In this document: piece by piece, positions 14,756 to 22,759 of the stretch | Position numbering within the stretch: the stretch's first letter is position 1 | Layout of the letters: each line of letters opens with the position of its first letter | From: Ruminococcaceae bacterium UBA7217 | Lineage (GTDB): Bacteria > Bacillota > Clostridia > Oscillospirales > Acutalibacteraceae | DNA: 22,768 nucleotides | NCBI GenBank assembly: GCA_002490425.1 | Contig: DKTZ01000056.1 | Span: forward strand, 2,245 to 25,012 | Direction: 5' to 3' | Position numbers and translations under genes: made by a program | Notes under the pieces: model-generated | Database searches by the model: none | What the model saw: only the letters and a program-made list of their open reading frames with translations | Told to the model about the DNA's origin: nothing

Positions 14756-15733
14756 GTGGCAAACACTATTGAAAATTTCAGAGCGGAGTACGGCGTTCGT
14801 TTGGATACGCTCTCAGAGGTAACGGGCATTTCGGCGGAAACCTTGGCAAGCTGCGAAAGTGCTTTACCGGTACCGCCTCAAATAGCACAGATTATTATTG
14901 AAAAGTATAATTTACCGCCGTATTATTTTACAGGAATAGCTTTGGCGGCAGACTCGCAGGAAAAAGTACCGTATAAGCCGGATAAATTTATTGTACCGTC
15001 AATTGTCTGGCTTTTAGCAACTTCTCTTATTGCGTCGTTACCTTCGTTTATCGGTTCTATGATGATAAGCTTATCAACGGTAATAAGCTTGGCTGACCGT
15101 CACGACATTGCAATAAATGCAGTAGTGATAGGTAATGTTGTTTCGCTGATTAGTGCAATTTGGGGTGCTATGGTAATTATCATTTCCTGCAACTTTTTCT
15201 CAAAATGGCTTGAGAAAAAATTCGGTTTTTCAGCCGATAAGCGCAATTTCCGGTATTTGTATTGGATTATACCCTGCGGTATGACCGGTATAATCACTTA
15301 TATACTAAATAATATTTTTTACAATGAATATATTCTGTCTGTAAGAATGGTACTGACGCTTATTTGTTCTCTTATCGGAGAAGTACTTATCGTTGTACTT
15401 ATGGCACTTATGCTAAAAGCAGTTTCTTCCTACGGCGAAAAGGATAGACAGCTGCTTAAATTCTTTTATATTTTCTTTGGAGCAAATGCGGTTCTGAAAG
15501 CATTGGTATCTGTGCTGTTTGACATAATTCACGGAACCTTTCCCGTTAACAGCATTTCCCTCGCTATCACAGCACTCATTGCGGTGCTTTTGGCAGTTTG
15601 CCTTGCAAAAGAAGAAAAATCGCCTTTTGACAAAACGGCTCGATTTTTGGTTTTACCGCTCGCCTATGTAATTATTCCTAATGTAGTAAGCTTAGTCAAA
15701 ACAATAATCGGAATTGTTAATACGGTGATTTAG
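14756..15733 (+). CDS. Membrane protein with N-terminal XRE-like helix-turn-helix
   Basis: This protein of about 325 residues has an unusual layout. The first 55 or so residues (FRAEYGVRLDTLSEVTGIS, then SAETLASCES, PPQIAQIIIEKYNLPPYYF) follow the spacing of an XRE/Cro-type DNA-binding domain. The rest, from about residue 75, contains about seven hydrophobic helices separated by short charged loops (for example FSKWLEKKFGF and KEEKSPFDKTARF). I do not recognise the membrane domain. It could be a membrane-bound regulator that senses envelope state, or a membrane protein whose small N-terminal domain no longer binds DNA. The GTG at 14756 is preferred because GGAGGGG (14743-14749) is 6 bases upstream; a TTG at 14726 would be an alternative without a ribosome site. 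It has its own promoter and stands alone. Confidence 0.65.
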   Translation: MANTIENFRAEYGVRLDTLSEVTGISAETLASCESALPVPPQIAQIIIEKYNLPPYYFTGIALAADSQEKVPYKPDKFIVPSIVWLLATSLIASLPSFIGSMMISLSTVISLADRHDIAINAVVIGNVVSLISAIWGAMVIIISCNFFSKWLEKKFGFSADKRNFRYLYWIIPCGMTGIITYILNNIFYNEYILSVRMVLTLICSLIGEVLIVVLMALMLKAVSSYGEKDRQLLKFFYIFFGANAVLKALVSVLFDIIHGTFPVNSISLAITALIAVLLAVCLAKEEKSPFDKTARFLVLPLAYVIIPNVVSLVKTIIGIVNTVI

Positions 15734-15751
15734 GAAAAAACACAAAGAAAA

Positions 15752-15777
15752 AACGGATACCCGAAAAGGTATCCGTT
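15752..15777 (-). terminator. Terminator of rpmB, probably bidirectional
   Basis: A perfect 10-bp stem (15752-15761 with 15768-15777) has a 6-nt loop. On the minus strand it is followed by TTTTTTCTTTG, a good T-run for rpmB. On the plus strand the tail AATTTTCG is weaker but may end the XRE-membrane transcript. Confidence 0.88.
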
Positions 15778-15795
15778 AATTTTCGTTTGAATTGA

Positions 15796-15984
15796 TTAGA
15801 CAGCTCTTGTAACCTTGCCTGAGCGAAGGCAACGAGTGCAAGCATAAACTCTCTTAGGAGAGCCGTTTACGATTGCCTTAACTCTTTTAACATTGGGCTT
15901 CCATGTTCTGTTAGAACGTCTGTGAGAGTGGGAAACCTTAATTCCGAAAGCTACGTCTTTACCACAAAATTCACATTTTGCCAT
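15796..15984 (-). CDS. rpmB: 50S ribosomal protein L28
   Basis: A 62-residue large-subunit protein with the family order MAKCEFCGK, SHSHRRSNRTWKPN, then YACTRCLRSGKV. It keeps both CxxC pairs (C4/C7 and the pair near residues 49-52), so it is the zinc-binding form, not the cysteine-free paralogue that some Gram-positives use when zinc is scarce. AAGGAGGTG lies upstream of the ATG on the minus strand. It is a single-gene unit with its own consensus promoter and terminator, divergent from recA. Confidence 0.98.
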   Translation of the reverse strand: MAKCEFCGKDVAFGIKVSHSHRRSNRTWKPNVKRVKAIVNGSPKRVYACTRCLRSGKVTRAV

Positions 15985-16038
15985 TTAAGGCACCTCCTTA
16001 ATAACAATAAATTATGAATTCAAATCACAACAAATGGT

Positions 16039-16067
16039 ATTATAACCGATTGAAATGAATTTTGCAA
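16039..16067 (-). promoter_or_regulatory. Sigma-A promoter of rpmB
   Basis: On the minus strand, TTGCAA (16067-16062) and TATAAT (16044-16039) are 17 bp apart. This fits a strongly expressed ribosomal gene. Confidence 0.87.
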
Positions 16068-16110
16068 GTGTTTTTTGCAAAAAAAATAGTATAAAAAATC
16101 GAAAAAACTA

Positions 16111-16139
16111 TTGCAATTATTGTAAATATAAGATATAAT
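16111..16139 (+). promoter_or_regulatory. Sigma-A promoter of recA
   Basis: TTGCAA (16111-16116) and TATAAT (16134-16139) are 17 bp apart. The start near 16146 lies at the left edge of the LexA box. Confidence 0.87.
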
Positions 16140-16148
16140 ACTATCAAA

Positions 16149-16162
16149 CGAACAAATGTACG
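16149..16162 (+). promoter_or_regulatory. LexA (SOS) box of recA
   Basis: CGAACAAATGTACG matches the Gram-positive LexA consensus (CGAAC, four bases, GTTCG) with a single change in the right half (GTACG). It lies directly downstream of the -10 box, where LexA would block transcription until activated RecA triggers LexA self-cleavage. lexA itself is not in the window. Confidence 0.85.
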
Positions 16163-16178
16163 ACTGCGAGGTATAAAA

Positions 16179-17279
16179 ATGGCTGATAAGAAAAAAGCAT
16201 TGGAAACTGCATTACTCCAAATTGAAAAAAGCTACGGTAAGGGTGCTGTAATGCGTCTGGGCGAAACTGCTTCTCTTAATGTTGAGGCAATTTCAACAGG
16301 CTCAATATCACTTGACAGCGCAACGGGCATCGGCGGTTTCCCGAGGGGCAGAATTGTTGAGATTTACGGTCCTGAGTCATCAGGTAAAACTACTCTTGCG
16401 TTACAGGTAGTTGCAGAGGCGCAAAAGAACGGCGGCGAGGCGGCGTTTATTGACGCTGAGCATGCGCTTGACCCTGAATATGCACAGAATTTGGGTGTTG
16501 ACGTTAACTCTCTTCTCGTTTCTCAGCCTGATAACGGCGAGCAGGCGCTTGAAATTGCCGAGGCGTTGGCACGTTCGGGCGCTATTGACATAATCGTTGT
16601 GGACTCTGTTGCCGCACTTGTTCCGAAAGCTGAAATTGAGGGCGATATGGGCGACAGCCACGTGGGTCTTCATGCACGTCTTATGTCGCAGGCTCTTCGT
16701 AAGCTTGCGGGTGTAATCAATAAGTCAAATACACTTGTAATTTTTATCAACCAGCTTCGTGAAAAGGTCGGCGTAATGTACGGCAATCCAGAGGTTACAA
16801 CGGGCGGCAGAGCGCTTAAATTCTATGCCTCTGTCCGTGTTGACGTTCGCCGTATTGAACAGTTAAAAGGACAGAATAATGAGTTTATCGGTTCACGTAC
16901 AAGGGCTAAAATCGTTAAAAATAAGGTAGCTCCTCCTTTTAAAGAGGCAGAGTTTGACATTATGTACGGCGAGGGCATTTCGAGAATAGGCGAAATTGTC
17001 GATTTGGGCGTTAAATTCGGTGTAATCAAAAAGAGCGGCGCATGGTACTATTTCGGTGAGGAAAGACTGGGACAGGGAAGAGAAAATGTTAAAATTCTCT
17101 TTAAGCAGCAGCCCGATTTTGCCGCTGGTATTGAAAAGCAGATTCGTGAAAAGATGAAAGAGGCTATGGAGGCTAAAAAAGAGGGCAAAGCACCCGCAGC
17201 TCCCGAAGTTGTTAAAGTCCCCACAACAAAGGCCGCCGCTAAGGCTGTGCTTGACATTGCCGTTGACGACGAAGAATGA
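16179..17279 (+). CDS. recA: Recombinase RecA
   Basis: This 366-residue protein forms filaments on single-stranded DNA, carries out strand exchange and promotes LexA cleavage in the SOS response. Walker A GPESSGKTT is at residues 64-72, IIVVDSVAALVPKAEIEG is the Walker B region, and NQLREKVGVMYGNPEVTTGG contains the L2 loop. The acidic end (VDDEE) is typical. Length is normal and there is no intein. GCGAGGT lies 6 bases before the ATG. recX overlaps its stop codon by four bases (ATGA), so the two are translationally coupled. Confidence 0.99.
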   Translation: MADKKKALETALLQIEKSYGKGAVMRLGETASLNVEAISTGSISLDSATGIGGFPRGRIVEIYGPESSGKTTLALQVVAEAQKNGGEAAFIDAEHALDPEYAQNLGVDVNSLLVSQPDNGEQALEIAEALARSGAIDIIVVDSVAALVPKAEIEGDMGDSHVGLHARLMSQALRKLAGVINKSNTLVIFINQLREKVGVMYGNPEVTTGGRALKFYASVRVDVRRIEQLKGQNNEFIGSRTRAKIVKNKVAPPFKEAEFDIMYGEGISRIGEIVDLGVKFGVIKKSGAWYYFGEERLGQGRENVKILFKQQPDFAAGIEKQIREKMKEAMEAKKEGKAPAAPEVVKVPTTKAAAKAVLDIAVDDEE

Positions 17280-17902
17280 AACTGACGGTTAAAGACGGTA
17301 GAAACAACAAAATCCATATTTATCTTGACGGTGAATACAGAGCTACTGTCGACAAAGATTGGTGGTATTCTGAAAAATACCGAAATGCAAAGGAAATATC
17401 GGAAGATGAACTGACTGAGCTTTTAAGCTCGGTCAGTTTTCGCCGTGCTTATAATAAAGCACTTGACTTTCTGTCACGCAGACCGTATTCCGAAAAAGAA
17501 ATAAAACGGAAGCTGAAAGAAAAGGATTTTGACGAAAGTGCAATCGAATATGCTGTAAACAGGCTTAAAGAGCTGTCATTGCTTGACGACGGGAGATATG
17601 CCGAAACGCTTTGTGAGCATCTTTACAATAATAAGCATTACGGTGAAAAGCGAATTATGCAGGAACTGATTTTTCGGGGTGTTGACCGTGAAACAGCGCA
17701 AAATGCAATTCTCGCACTTGACAAAGACAGTGTAAATAGTATAGTATTATTGCTTGAACACAAGTTTAAAGGCAAATTTAATGACGAAAAGGGCAAACAG
17801 CGCACCGTCGCCGCACTTTTAAGATACGGTTATTCTTATTCCGATATAAAAACTGCTTTTCAATCGGTGTCACAAACTTTTGAGGAGGATTTTTATGAGT
17901 AA
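17276..17902 (+). CDS. recX: Regulatory protein RecX
   Basis: A 208-residue modulator that inhibits RecA filaments, keeping strand exchange and SOS induction in check. It shows the three-helix repeats of the family: ALDFLSRRPYSEKEIKRKLKEK (about 62-83; second repeat YAETLCEHLYNNKHYGEKR, third at VAALLRYGYSYSDIKTAF). An N-terminal strand-rich segment (about 1-45) precedes them, as in Bacillus RecX. It starts inside the recA stop codon (ATGA) and its end overlaps rimO by 8 bases, so expression should track recA and SOS induction. Confidence 0.93.
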   Translation: MKLTVKDGRNNKIHIYLDGEYRATVDKDWWYSEKYRNAKEISEDELTELLSSVSFRRAYNKALDFLSRRPYSEKEIKRKLKEKDFDESAIEYAVNRLKELSLLDDGRYAETLCEHLYNNKHYGEKRIMQELIFRGVDRETAQNAILALDKDSVNSIVLLLEHKFKGKFNDEKGKQRTVAALLRYGYSYSDIKTAFQSVSQTFEEDFYE

Positions 17903-19220
17903 AAAAATCGGTATGGTATCACTCGGCTGTCCCAAAAATCAGGTGGATGCCGAAATAATGCTCTCAAAGCTTCAAAACGGCGGGTTTGAAATTGTGAATG
18001 ACCCCGCGGAGGCAGATTTAATAATAGTTAACACCTGCGCATTCATTGAGAGCGCAAAAAAAGAATCTATTGAAAATATTCTTGATATGGCATCTTATAA
18101 AGAGGATTACCCGTCAGTGAGAATTCTTGTAGCAGGCTGTCTTGCCGAGCGCTACCGCTCAGAGATTTTTGAGGAAATCCCCGAGGTTGACGGCGTTATA
18201 GGCATCGGTGCTGATAATGACATTTGCGAGGTTTGCGAAAAGCTTTTGTCCTTTGAAAAGGTTGAAAGCTACCCGCCGAAAGAAAATCTTTGCTTTGACG
18301 GCGACCGAGTTCTCACAACTCCTCCGTACAGTGCATATATTAAAATAGCAGAGGGTTGCTCTAACAACTGCACCTACTGCGCAATTCCGTCAATAAGGGG
18401 TGCTTACAGAAGCCGTCCCGCCGAAAGTATTTTGGCTGAGGCTGAAAAACTCGCCAAAGACGGTGTAAAAGAGCTTATTGTTGTGGCTCAGGACACTACC
18501 CGTTACGGAGAAGATTTATACGGCAAAAATGCGCTTTCACCGCTCCTGCGTTCCCTCTGCAAAATCGACGGAATAGAGTGGATTCGTGTTTTATACCTCT
18601 ATCCTGAAAGAATTGACGACGCACTTATAGACACAATAGCCGAAGAGGATAAAATAGTTAAATATATGGACATTCCCGTTCAGCATTGTTCGGAGCGTGT
18701 TCTTAAGCGTATGAACAGGCAGGGCGACAGGCAGTCTTTGACAGATTTATTTAATAAAATCCGTGAAAAAATACCCGATATAACTCTTCGTACAACATTT
18801 ATTGCAGGCTTCCCCGGTGAAACCGAAGATGAGTTCGAGGAGCTTTGCGATTTCGTTTCGGAAATGAAATTTGAGCGTATGGGCTGTTTTGCATATTCCG
18901 AAGAGGAGGGTACTCCTGCCGCAAGGCTTGACGGGATGTTACCCGAGGAAGAGAGAACTCGCCGAGCAGACATCGTTAACGATTTGCAAAGTGAAATTCT
19001 CGATTCAGTCAACGAATCTCTTATCGGAAAAGAGTTTTCCGTAATTGTTGAGAATTATGACGGTTATACCGATTCTTACTACGGCAGAACGGTGATGGAT
19101 GCCCCAGAAATTGACACGCAAATCTGCTTTACCTGCGGTTATGAATTAGACGACGGTGATATAGTAAAAGTCGAGATAATAAACTGTGTTGACGGCATTT
19201 TAACGGGAGAGGTTGTATGA
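17895..19220 (+). CDS. rimO: Ribosomal protein S12 methylthiotransferase RimO
   Basis: This radical-SAM enzyme of about 441 residues adds a methylthio group to an aspartate of ribosomal protein S12. The N-terminal MTTase domain carries the cluster cysteines in SLGCPKNQVDAE, NTCAFIESAKKES and AGCLAERY. The radical-SAM CxxxCxxC is in EGCSNNCTYCAIPSIRGAYR near residues 153-160. A C-terminal TRAM domain follows (about 375-441). SLGCPKNQ separates RimO from the tRNA-modifying MiaB and MtaB. The ATG at 17895 is chosen because GAGGAGG (17882-17888) lies about 6 bases upstream; an in-frame TTG at 17880 would overlap that site. It overlaps recX and pgsA, so it belongs to the recA operon. Confidence 0.96.
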   Translation: MSKKIGMVSLGCPKNQVDAEIMLSKLQNGGFEIVNDPAEADLIIVNTCAFIESAKKESIENILDMASYKEDYPSVRILVAGCLAERYRSEIFEEIPEVDGVIGIGADNDICEVCEKLLSFEKVESYPPKENLCFDGDRVLTTPPYSAYIKIAEGCSNNCTYCAIPSIRGAYRSRPAESILAEAEKLAKDGVKELIVVAQDTTRYGEDLYGKNALSPLLRSLCKIDGIEWIRVLYLYPERIDDALIDTIAEEDKIVKYMDIPVQHCSERVLKRMNRQGDRQSLTDLFNKIREKIPDITLRTTFIAGFPGETEDEFEELCDFVSEMKFERMGCFAYSEEEGTPAARLDGMLPEEERTRRADIVNDLQSEILDSVNESLIGKEFSVIVENYDGYTDSYYGRTVMDAPEIDTQICFTCGYELDDGDIVKVEIINCVDGILTGEVV

Positions 19221-19810
19221 GATTAAACACACCGAATAAACTTACTATCGCAAGAATGATAATTGCACCCGTGTTTCTTGCTGTGCTTTTATGGGACTCA
19301 CTGCCTCACAGGTTTTTGTGGGCAATGTTCATCTTCATGGCGGCATCGGTTACTGACGCTGTTGACGGTAAATTGGCGAGGAAAAATAATCAGGTAACAA
19401 ATTTCGGCAAGCTTTTAGACCCGATTGCCGATAAGGTGCTCACAACGGCAGCGCTTTTGGCGTTTATGAAATTGGGTCTTTGCAATATTTGGATAGTAAT
19501 GATAGTTCTGACACGGGAATTTGCCATTGCCTCACTCAGAATGATTGCCGCCTCAAACGGTGTTGTAATCCCTGCAAACATCTGGGGTAAGCTTAAAACG
19601 GTCAGTCAAATGGTGTTTACGGTTCTCATAATGTTCCTCGGCGAGATATACAGCTACGCCCCGAACATTGTACCCGGCGTGACAGTGCCGTGGTGGTTAA
19701 CACTTTCAAATATTTCCAACGCACTTTTGTGGATAACCGCAATTCTCACGGTAATTTCAGGCATTATTTACATAAAAGACAGTAAAAATGCAATAGATTA
19801 TTCAAAATAA
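19217..19810 (+). CDS. pgsA: CDP-diacylglycerol-glycerol-3-phosphate 3-phosphatidyltransferase
   Basis: This 197-residue membrane enzyme makes phosphatidylglycerol phosphate, the precursor of phosphatidylglycerol and cardiolipin. It shows the CDP-alcohol phosphotransferase motif (DG, AR, then G, D, D at fixed spacing) in AVDGKLARKNNQVTN and FGKLLDPIADK, about residues 48-75. It has about five hydrophobic helices. The start overlaps the rimO stop codon (ATGA). The recA-recX-rimO-pgsA run makes it the last gene of this operon. No convincing terminator was seen before the T-box promoter at 19824. Confidence 0.95.
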   Translation: MRLNTPNKLTIARMIIAPVFLAVLLWDSLPHRFLWAMFIFMAASVTDAVDGKLARKNNQVTNFGKLLDPIADKVLTTAALLAFMKLGLCNIWIVMIVLTREFAIASLRMIAASNGVVIPANIWGKLKTVSQMVFTVLIMFLGEIYSYAPNIVPGVTVPWWLTLSNISNALLWITAILTVISGIIYIKDSKNAIDYSK

Positions 19811-19823
19811 CAGTAGATTTTTT

Positions 19824-19852
19824 TTGAAAATTGTGATATACTATTATATTAT
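19824..19852 (+). promoter_or_regulatory. Promoter of the T-box / cysE-cysS operon
   Basis: TTGAAA (19824-19829) and TATTAT (19847-19852) are 17 bp apart. The start near 19859 falls just before the T-box Stem I region. Confidence 0.7.
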
Positions 19853-19858
19853 TAAATG

Positions 19859-20090
19859 ACTTTTAAATGCGAAGAATAAGAAGAGTAGCAAGTTTTTGGT
19901 TTTTCAGAGAAAGGGTGTCATCGGCTGAAAGCACCTTTAAAACAAGATTTGTGAAGTGCGCTTATGAGCAGGCAGGGGGAATTTGAGTACCTTTGCACGG
20001 GTGACGCCGTTATCTGTCTTTGAGTTATAAAACGGAGTGGAACCGCGATTATTCGCCTTCGGGGTCTTTTGAACCTTGAAGGCTTTTTTA
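19859..20090 (+). ncRNA. Cysteine-specific T-box leader (cysE-cysS)
   Basis: This 230-nt leader has the order of a T-box: a Stem I region with AGAGAAAGGG and GCTGAAAGCACC motifs, then the specifier region GAAGTGCGC. The codon TGC at 19957-19959 reads cysteine. The antiterminator T-box GGAGTGGAACCGCG (20034-20047) has TGGA at 20038-20041, whose fourth base A pairs with a U discriminator, as in tRNA-Cys. The terminator lies at 20055-20089. Uncharged tRNA-Cys should stabilise the antiterminator and let transcription enter cysE-cysS. The specifier was placed by eye and not folded by software. Confidence 0.9.
20055..20089 (+). terminator. T-box-controlled attenuator terminator
   Basis: GCCTTC (20055-20060) pairs with GAAGGC (20078-20083), with an inner GGT/ACC helix, and six T residues follow at 20084-20089. 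Its 5' side can also take part in the T-box antiterminator, so it forms when tRNA-Cys is charged. Confidence 0.88.
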
Positions 20091-20119
20091 TTGAGTTGAA
20101 TTTGAGGAGATGATTACGA

Positions 20120-20770
20120 GTGTTTGAACAGTTAAAAGAGGATATAGCAACGGTTAAAGAGCGAGACCCGGCGGCAAAATCGAGTGCGGAAATTCTTTTT
20201 CTGTACCCCGGGCTTAAAGCTATAAGAATGCACAGAAAGGCTTATTGGTTTTGGACTCACAATCACAAATTTATTGCCCGTGCAATTTCACAGCGAGCTG
20301 TAAGAAAAACAGGAATTGAAATTCACCCTGCGGCAAAAATCGGAAAAAGATTTTTTATTGACCACGGTACAGGCGTTGTAATCGGTGAAACGACCGAAAT
20401 CGGCGATGATGTAACAATTTATCAGGGTGTTACCCTCGGCGGTACGGGTAAGGATGTCGGCAAACGCCACCCTACAATCGGCAACGGAGTTTTAATCGGC
20501 TCAGGGGCAAAGGTGTTGGGACCGTTCAAGGTAGGGGACAATACCAATATTGCGGCGGGCGCTGTTGTGCTTGATGAAATTCCGCCGAATTCAACCGCTG
20601 TTGGCGTTCCCGCAAGAGTTGTAAAGCAAGGCGGTGTGCGTGTGGATAAGCTTGACCAGGTTCATATTCCAGACCCTGTTTCGCAGGAGCTTTGTAAAAT
20701 GTCAATTAAAATTGAAAGTCTTGAAAAAGAGCTAAAAAAATACAAGGAGAAAGAAAATGAGAATATATAA
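20120..20770 (+). CDS. cysE: Serine O-acetyltransferase
   Basis: This 216-residue enzyme makes O-acetylserine from serine and acetyl-CoA, the first committed step of cysteine synthesis. The N-terminal helical part (about 1-60) opens with FEQLKEDIATVKERDPAAKS. After it come left-handed beta-helix hexapeptide repeats: IGETTEIGDDVTIYQGVTLG, TIGNGVLIGSGAKVLGPFKV and IAAGAVVLDEIPPNSTAVGV. HPAAKIGKRFFIDHGTG carries the active-site histidine region. The GTG start at 20120 follows GAGGAGA (20104-20110). It is the first gene after the T-box, and cysS starts 14 bases before its stop. Confidence 0.96.
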   Translation: MFEQLKEDIATVKERDPAAKSSAEILFLYPGLKAIRMHRKAYWFWTHNHKFIARAISQRAVRKTGIEIHPAAKIGKRFFIDHGTGVVIGETTEIGDDVTIYQGVTLGGTGKDVGKRHPTIGNGVLIGSGAKVLGPFKVGDNTNIAAGAVVLDEIPPNSTAVGVPARVVKQGGVRVDKLDQVHIPDPVSQELCKMSIKIESLEKELKKYKEKENENI

Positions 20771-22157
20771 TACGCTTACAAGAAGAAAAGAGGAGCTTAA
20801 AACAGTAAAGGAGGGAGAGGTTAAAATTTACGCCTGCGGACCGACTGTTTACAACTATATTCACATCGGCAACGCAAGACCGCTTTGCGTGTTTGACACT
20901 CTTCGCCGTTATCTTGAATACAGAGGCTATAAGGTAAATTTCGTTCAGAATTTTACCGATATTGACGACAAAATCATCAAGAAAGCTCTTGAAGAAAATT
21001 CAGACTACAAAACAGTTTCGGAAAAATATATTGAAGAGTTCTGGAAAGATGTTAAGGGTATGAACTTCAAAGAGGCAACCGTTCACCCGAAAGCAACGGA
21101 AAATATTGACGAGATAATAAACATTATAAGCACTCTCGTTGAAAAGGGCTACGCCTATGCCGTAGAAAACGGCGATGTTTATTTCAGCCCCAAAAAATTT
21201 AAGGAGTACGGCAAGCTTTCGCATCAGCCTCTTGAGGATTTGGAAGCGGGAGCCAGAATAAATATCGGCGAGCTTAAAAAAGAGCCTATGGATTTTGCCC
21301 TTTGGAAGGGCGCAAAGCCCGGCGAGCCTTATTGGGAGTCGCCATGGGGAAAGGGCAGACCCGGCTGGCATATTGAGTGCTCTGCAATGGTACGCCGCTA
21401 TCTCGGCGAAACTATTGACATTCACTGCGGCGGTCAGGACTTGATTTTCCCGCATCATGAAAATGAGATTGCGCAGTCAGAGTGCTGCAACGGCGTTCCC
21501 TTTGCAAATTATTGGATGCACAACGGCTATATAAATGTTGACAACGTAAAGATGTCAAAATCTCTCGGAAATTTCTTTACTGTCCGTGACGTTGCAGAAA
21601 AATACGGCTATGAGCCTATCCGTTACCTGATGATTTCTTCACAGTACAGAAGTCCCATAAATTACAGCGTTGACATTATTGAGCAGTGCAAGGCGTCCTT
21701 ACAGCGTCTTTACACCTGCCGTGACAATCTTGATTTTGCAATAGCAAACGGTTCTGACGCTCTTCCCGAAAATGCTGATGAAATTAAAGAAAAGCTTTCT
21801 TCACGCCGTGAACAGTTTATCTCCGCTATGGATGACGACCTTAACACTGCGGACGCAATTTCAGCAGTATTTGAGCTTGTACGTGACATAAATACAAATG
21901 TCATAGGCGAAAATCCGTCAAAAGAGCTTGCAGAATTTGCAGCAGAGCTTTTCGATGAGCTGACCGGAGTTCTCGGCCTTGTTTATAACAGAAACAGTGA
22001 GTCCCTTGACGGTGAAATCGAAGCGCTTATTGAGGTGCGTCAAAATGCGAGAAAAGAAAAGAATTGGGCTGAGGCGGACCGTATTCGTGACGAGCTTAAA
22101 GCGCAGGGCATTATTCTTGAGGATACTCCTCAGGGCGTAAAGTGGCATAAGGAGTAA
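20757..22157 (+). CDS. cysS: Cysteinyl-tRNA synthetase
   Basis: This 466-residue class I synthetase charges tRNA-Cys. C27 (ACGPTVYNY) begins the zinc site. The HIGH motif appears as HIGN (36-39). GWHIECSAM and DLIFPHHENEIAQSE hold the remaining zinc ligands, and KMSKS lies near residues 265-269. The anticodon-binding C-terminal region ends at ILEDTPQGVKW. Length is normal. It overlaps cysE by 14 bases with AAGGAGA (20744-20750) as ribosome site. T-box control makes the supply of cysteine and its charging respond together to uncharged tRNA-Cys. Confidence 0.98.
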   Translation: MRIYNTLTRRKEELKTVKEGEVKIYACGPTVYNYIHIGNARPLCVFDTLRRYLEYRGYKVNFVQNFTDIDDKIIKKALEENSDYKTVSEKYIEEFWKDVKGMNFKEATVHPKATENIDEIINIISTLVEKGYAYAVENGDVYFSPKKFKEYGKLSHQPLEDLEAGARINIGELKKEPMDFALWKGAKPGEPYWESPWGKGRPGWHIECSAMVRRYLGETIDIHCGGQDLIFPHHENEIAQSECCNGVPFANYWMHNGYINVDNVKMSKSLGNFFTVRDVAEKYGYEPIRYLMISSQYRSPINYSVDIIEQCKASLQRLYTCRDNLDFAIANGSDALPENADEIKEKLSSRREQFISAMDDDLNTADAISAVFELVRDINTNVIGENPSKELAEFAAELFDELTGVLGLVYNRNSESLDGEIEALIEVRQNARKEKNWAEADRIRDELKAQGIILEDTPQGVKWHKE

Positions 22158-22166
22158 TTTATAGCT

Positions 22167-22652
22167 TTAAACTCTCTTGCAGAAAACCGTTATTGACTGC
22201 TCGTTTGTAACAACCGAATATTTAAACTTACCGACGGTATATTGTCTGTTGCCGTCGGTAAATTTTATGCTTTTGGCGGTGATTTTACATTCATCAAAGA
22301 TGTTTTTTACACTGTCCTCACTGTTCATCGTAAAGACTGAAACACATTTTTGAAAATTGTCTAAGAATGTTGATAATTCGCCTTCATTATCCTTACTGAG
22401 CATTCCTGCAATACCTGAAATATTATTATTGTTTCCCAAGTAAAACACCAGGAGGGAAGAATTAAGATTACAGTAAACAGTGTTGATGTCGCCGTTTTTT
22501 TCAAGCAATAATGAATTTTCGTTAATAGTTATTCCGTAATCCTTATGTATTCTGTCACAGTATTCGCCTATTCCCATTTTTGTTTCTCTTGAACAGCCGC
22601 ACATAGAAAAAAGAAGAGTAATAACCAAAAGGATTGAAATTTTTTTATGCAT
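22167..22652 (-). CDS. Small lipoprotein of unknown function
   Basis: This 161-residue protein starts MHKK, has a hydrophobic core and a lipobox-like SMCGC with the likely lipidated cysteine at residue 20. The mature part is soluble and contains several cysteines (for example EYCDRIHK, YCNLNSS, FQKCVSVF, DECKIT and FCKRV), which is many for its size. I recognise no family. It is encoded on the minus strand and converges on cysS, with only 9 bases between the stop codons and no room for a terminator. The start has a weak AAGGG ribosome site. It does not resemble the lipoprotein at 3276-3773 beyond the signal peptide. Confidence 0.65.
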   Translation of the reverse strand: MHKKISILLVITLLFSMCGCSRETKMGIGEYCDRIHKDYGITINENSLLLEKNGDINTVYCNLNSSLLVFYLGNNNNISGIAGMLSKDNEGELSTFLDNFQKCVSVFTMNSEDSVKNIFDECKITAKSIKFTDGNRQYTVGKFKYSVVTNEQSITVFCKRV

Positions 22653-22730
22653 TTTTAACCGCCCTTAGTGTTTTTATTGATATATATGAAATTTATTAAC
22701 GAAAATTTACAATTTTTTAATAAAAACCTA

Positions 22731-22759
22731 TTGGAAATTATGTAAAATTTTATTATAAT
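22731..22759 (+). promoter_or_regulatory. Promoter facing out of the right edge
   Basis: TTGGAA (22731-22736) and TATAAT (22754-22759) are 17 bp apart on the plus strand. It probably serves a gene to the right of the window, divergent from the lipoprotein at 22167-22652. The 22653-22730 stretch shows no further feature. Confidence 0.6.
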
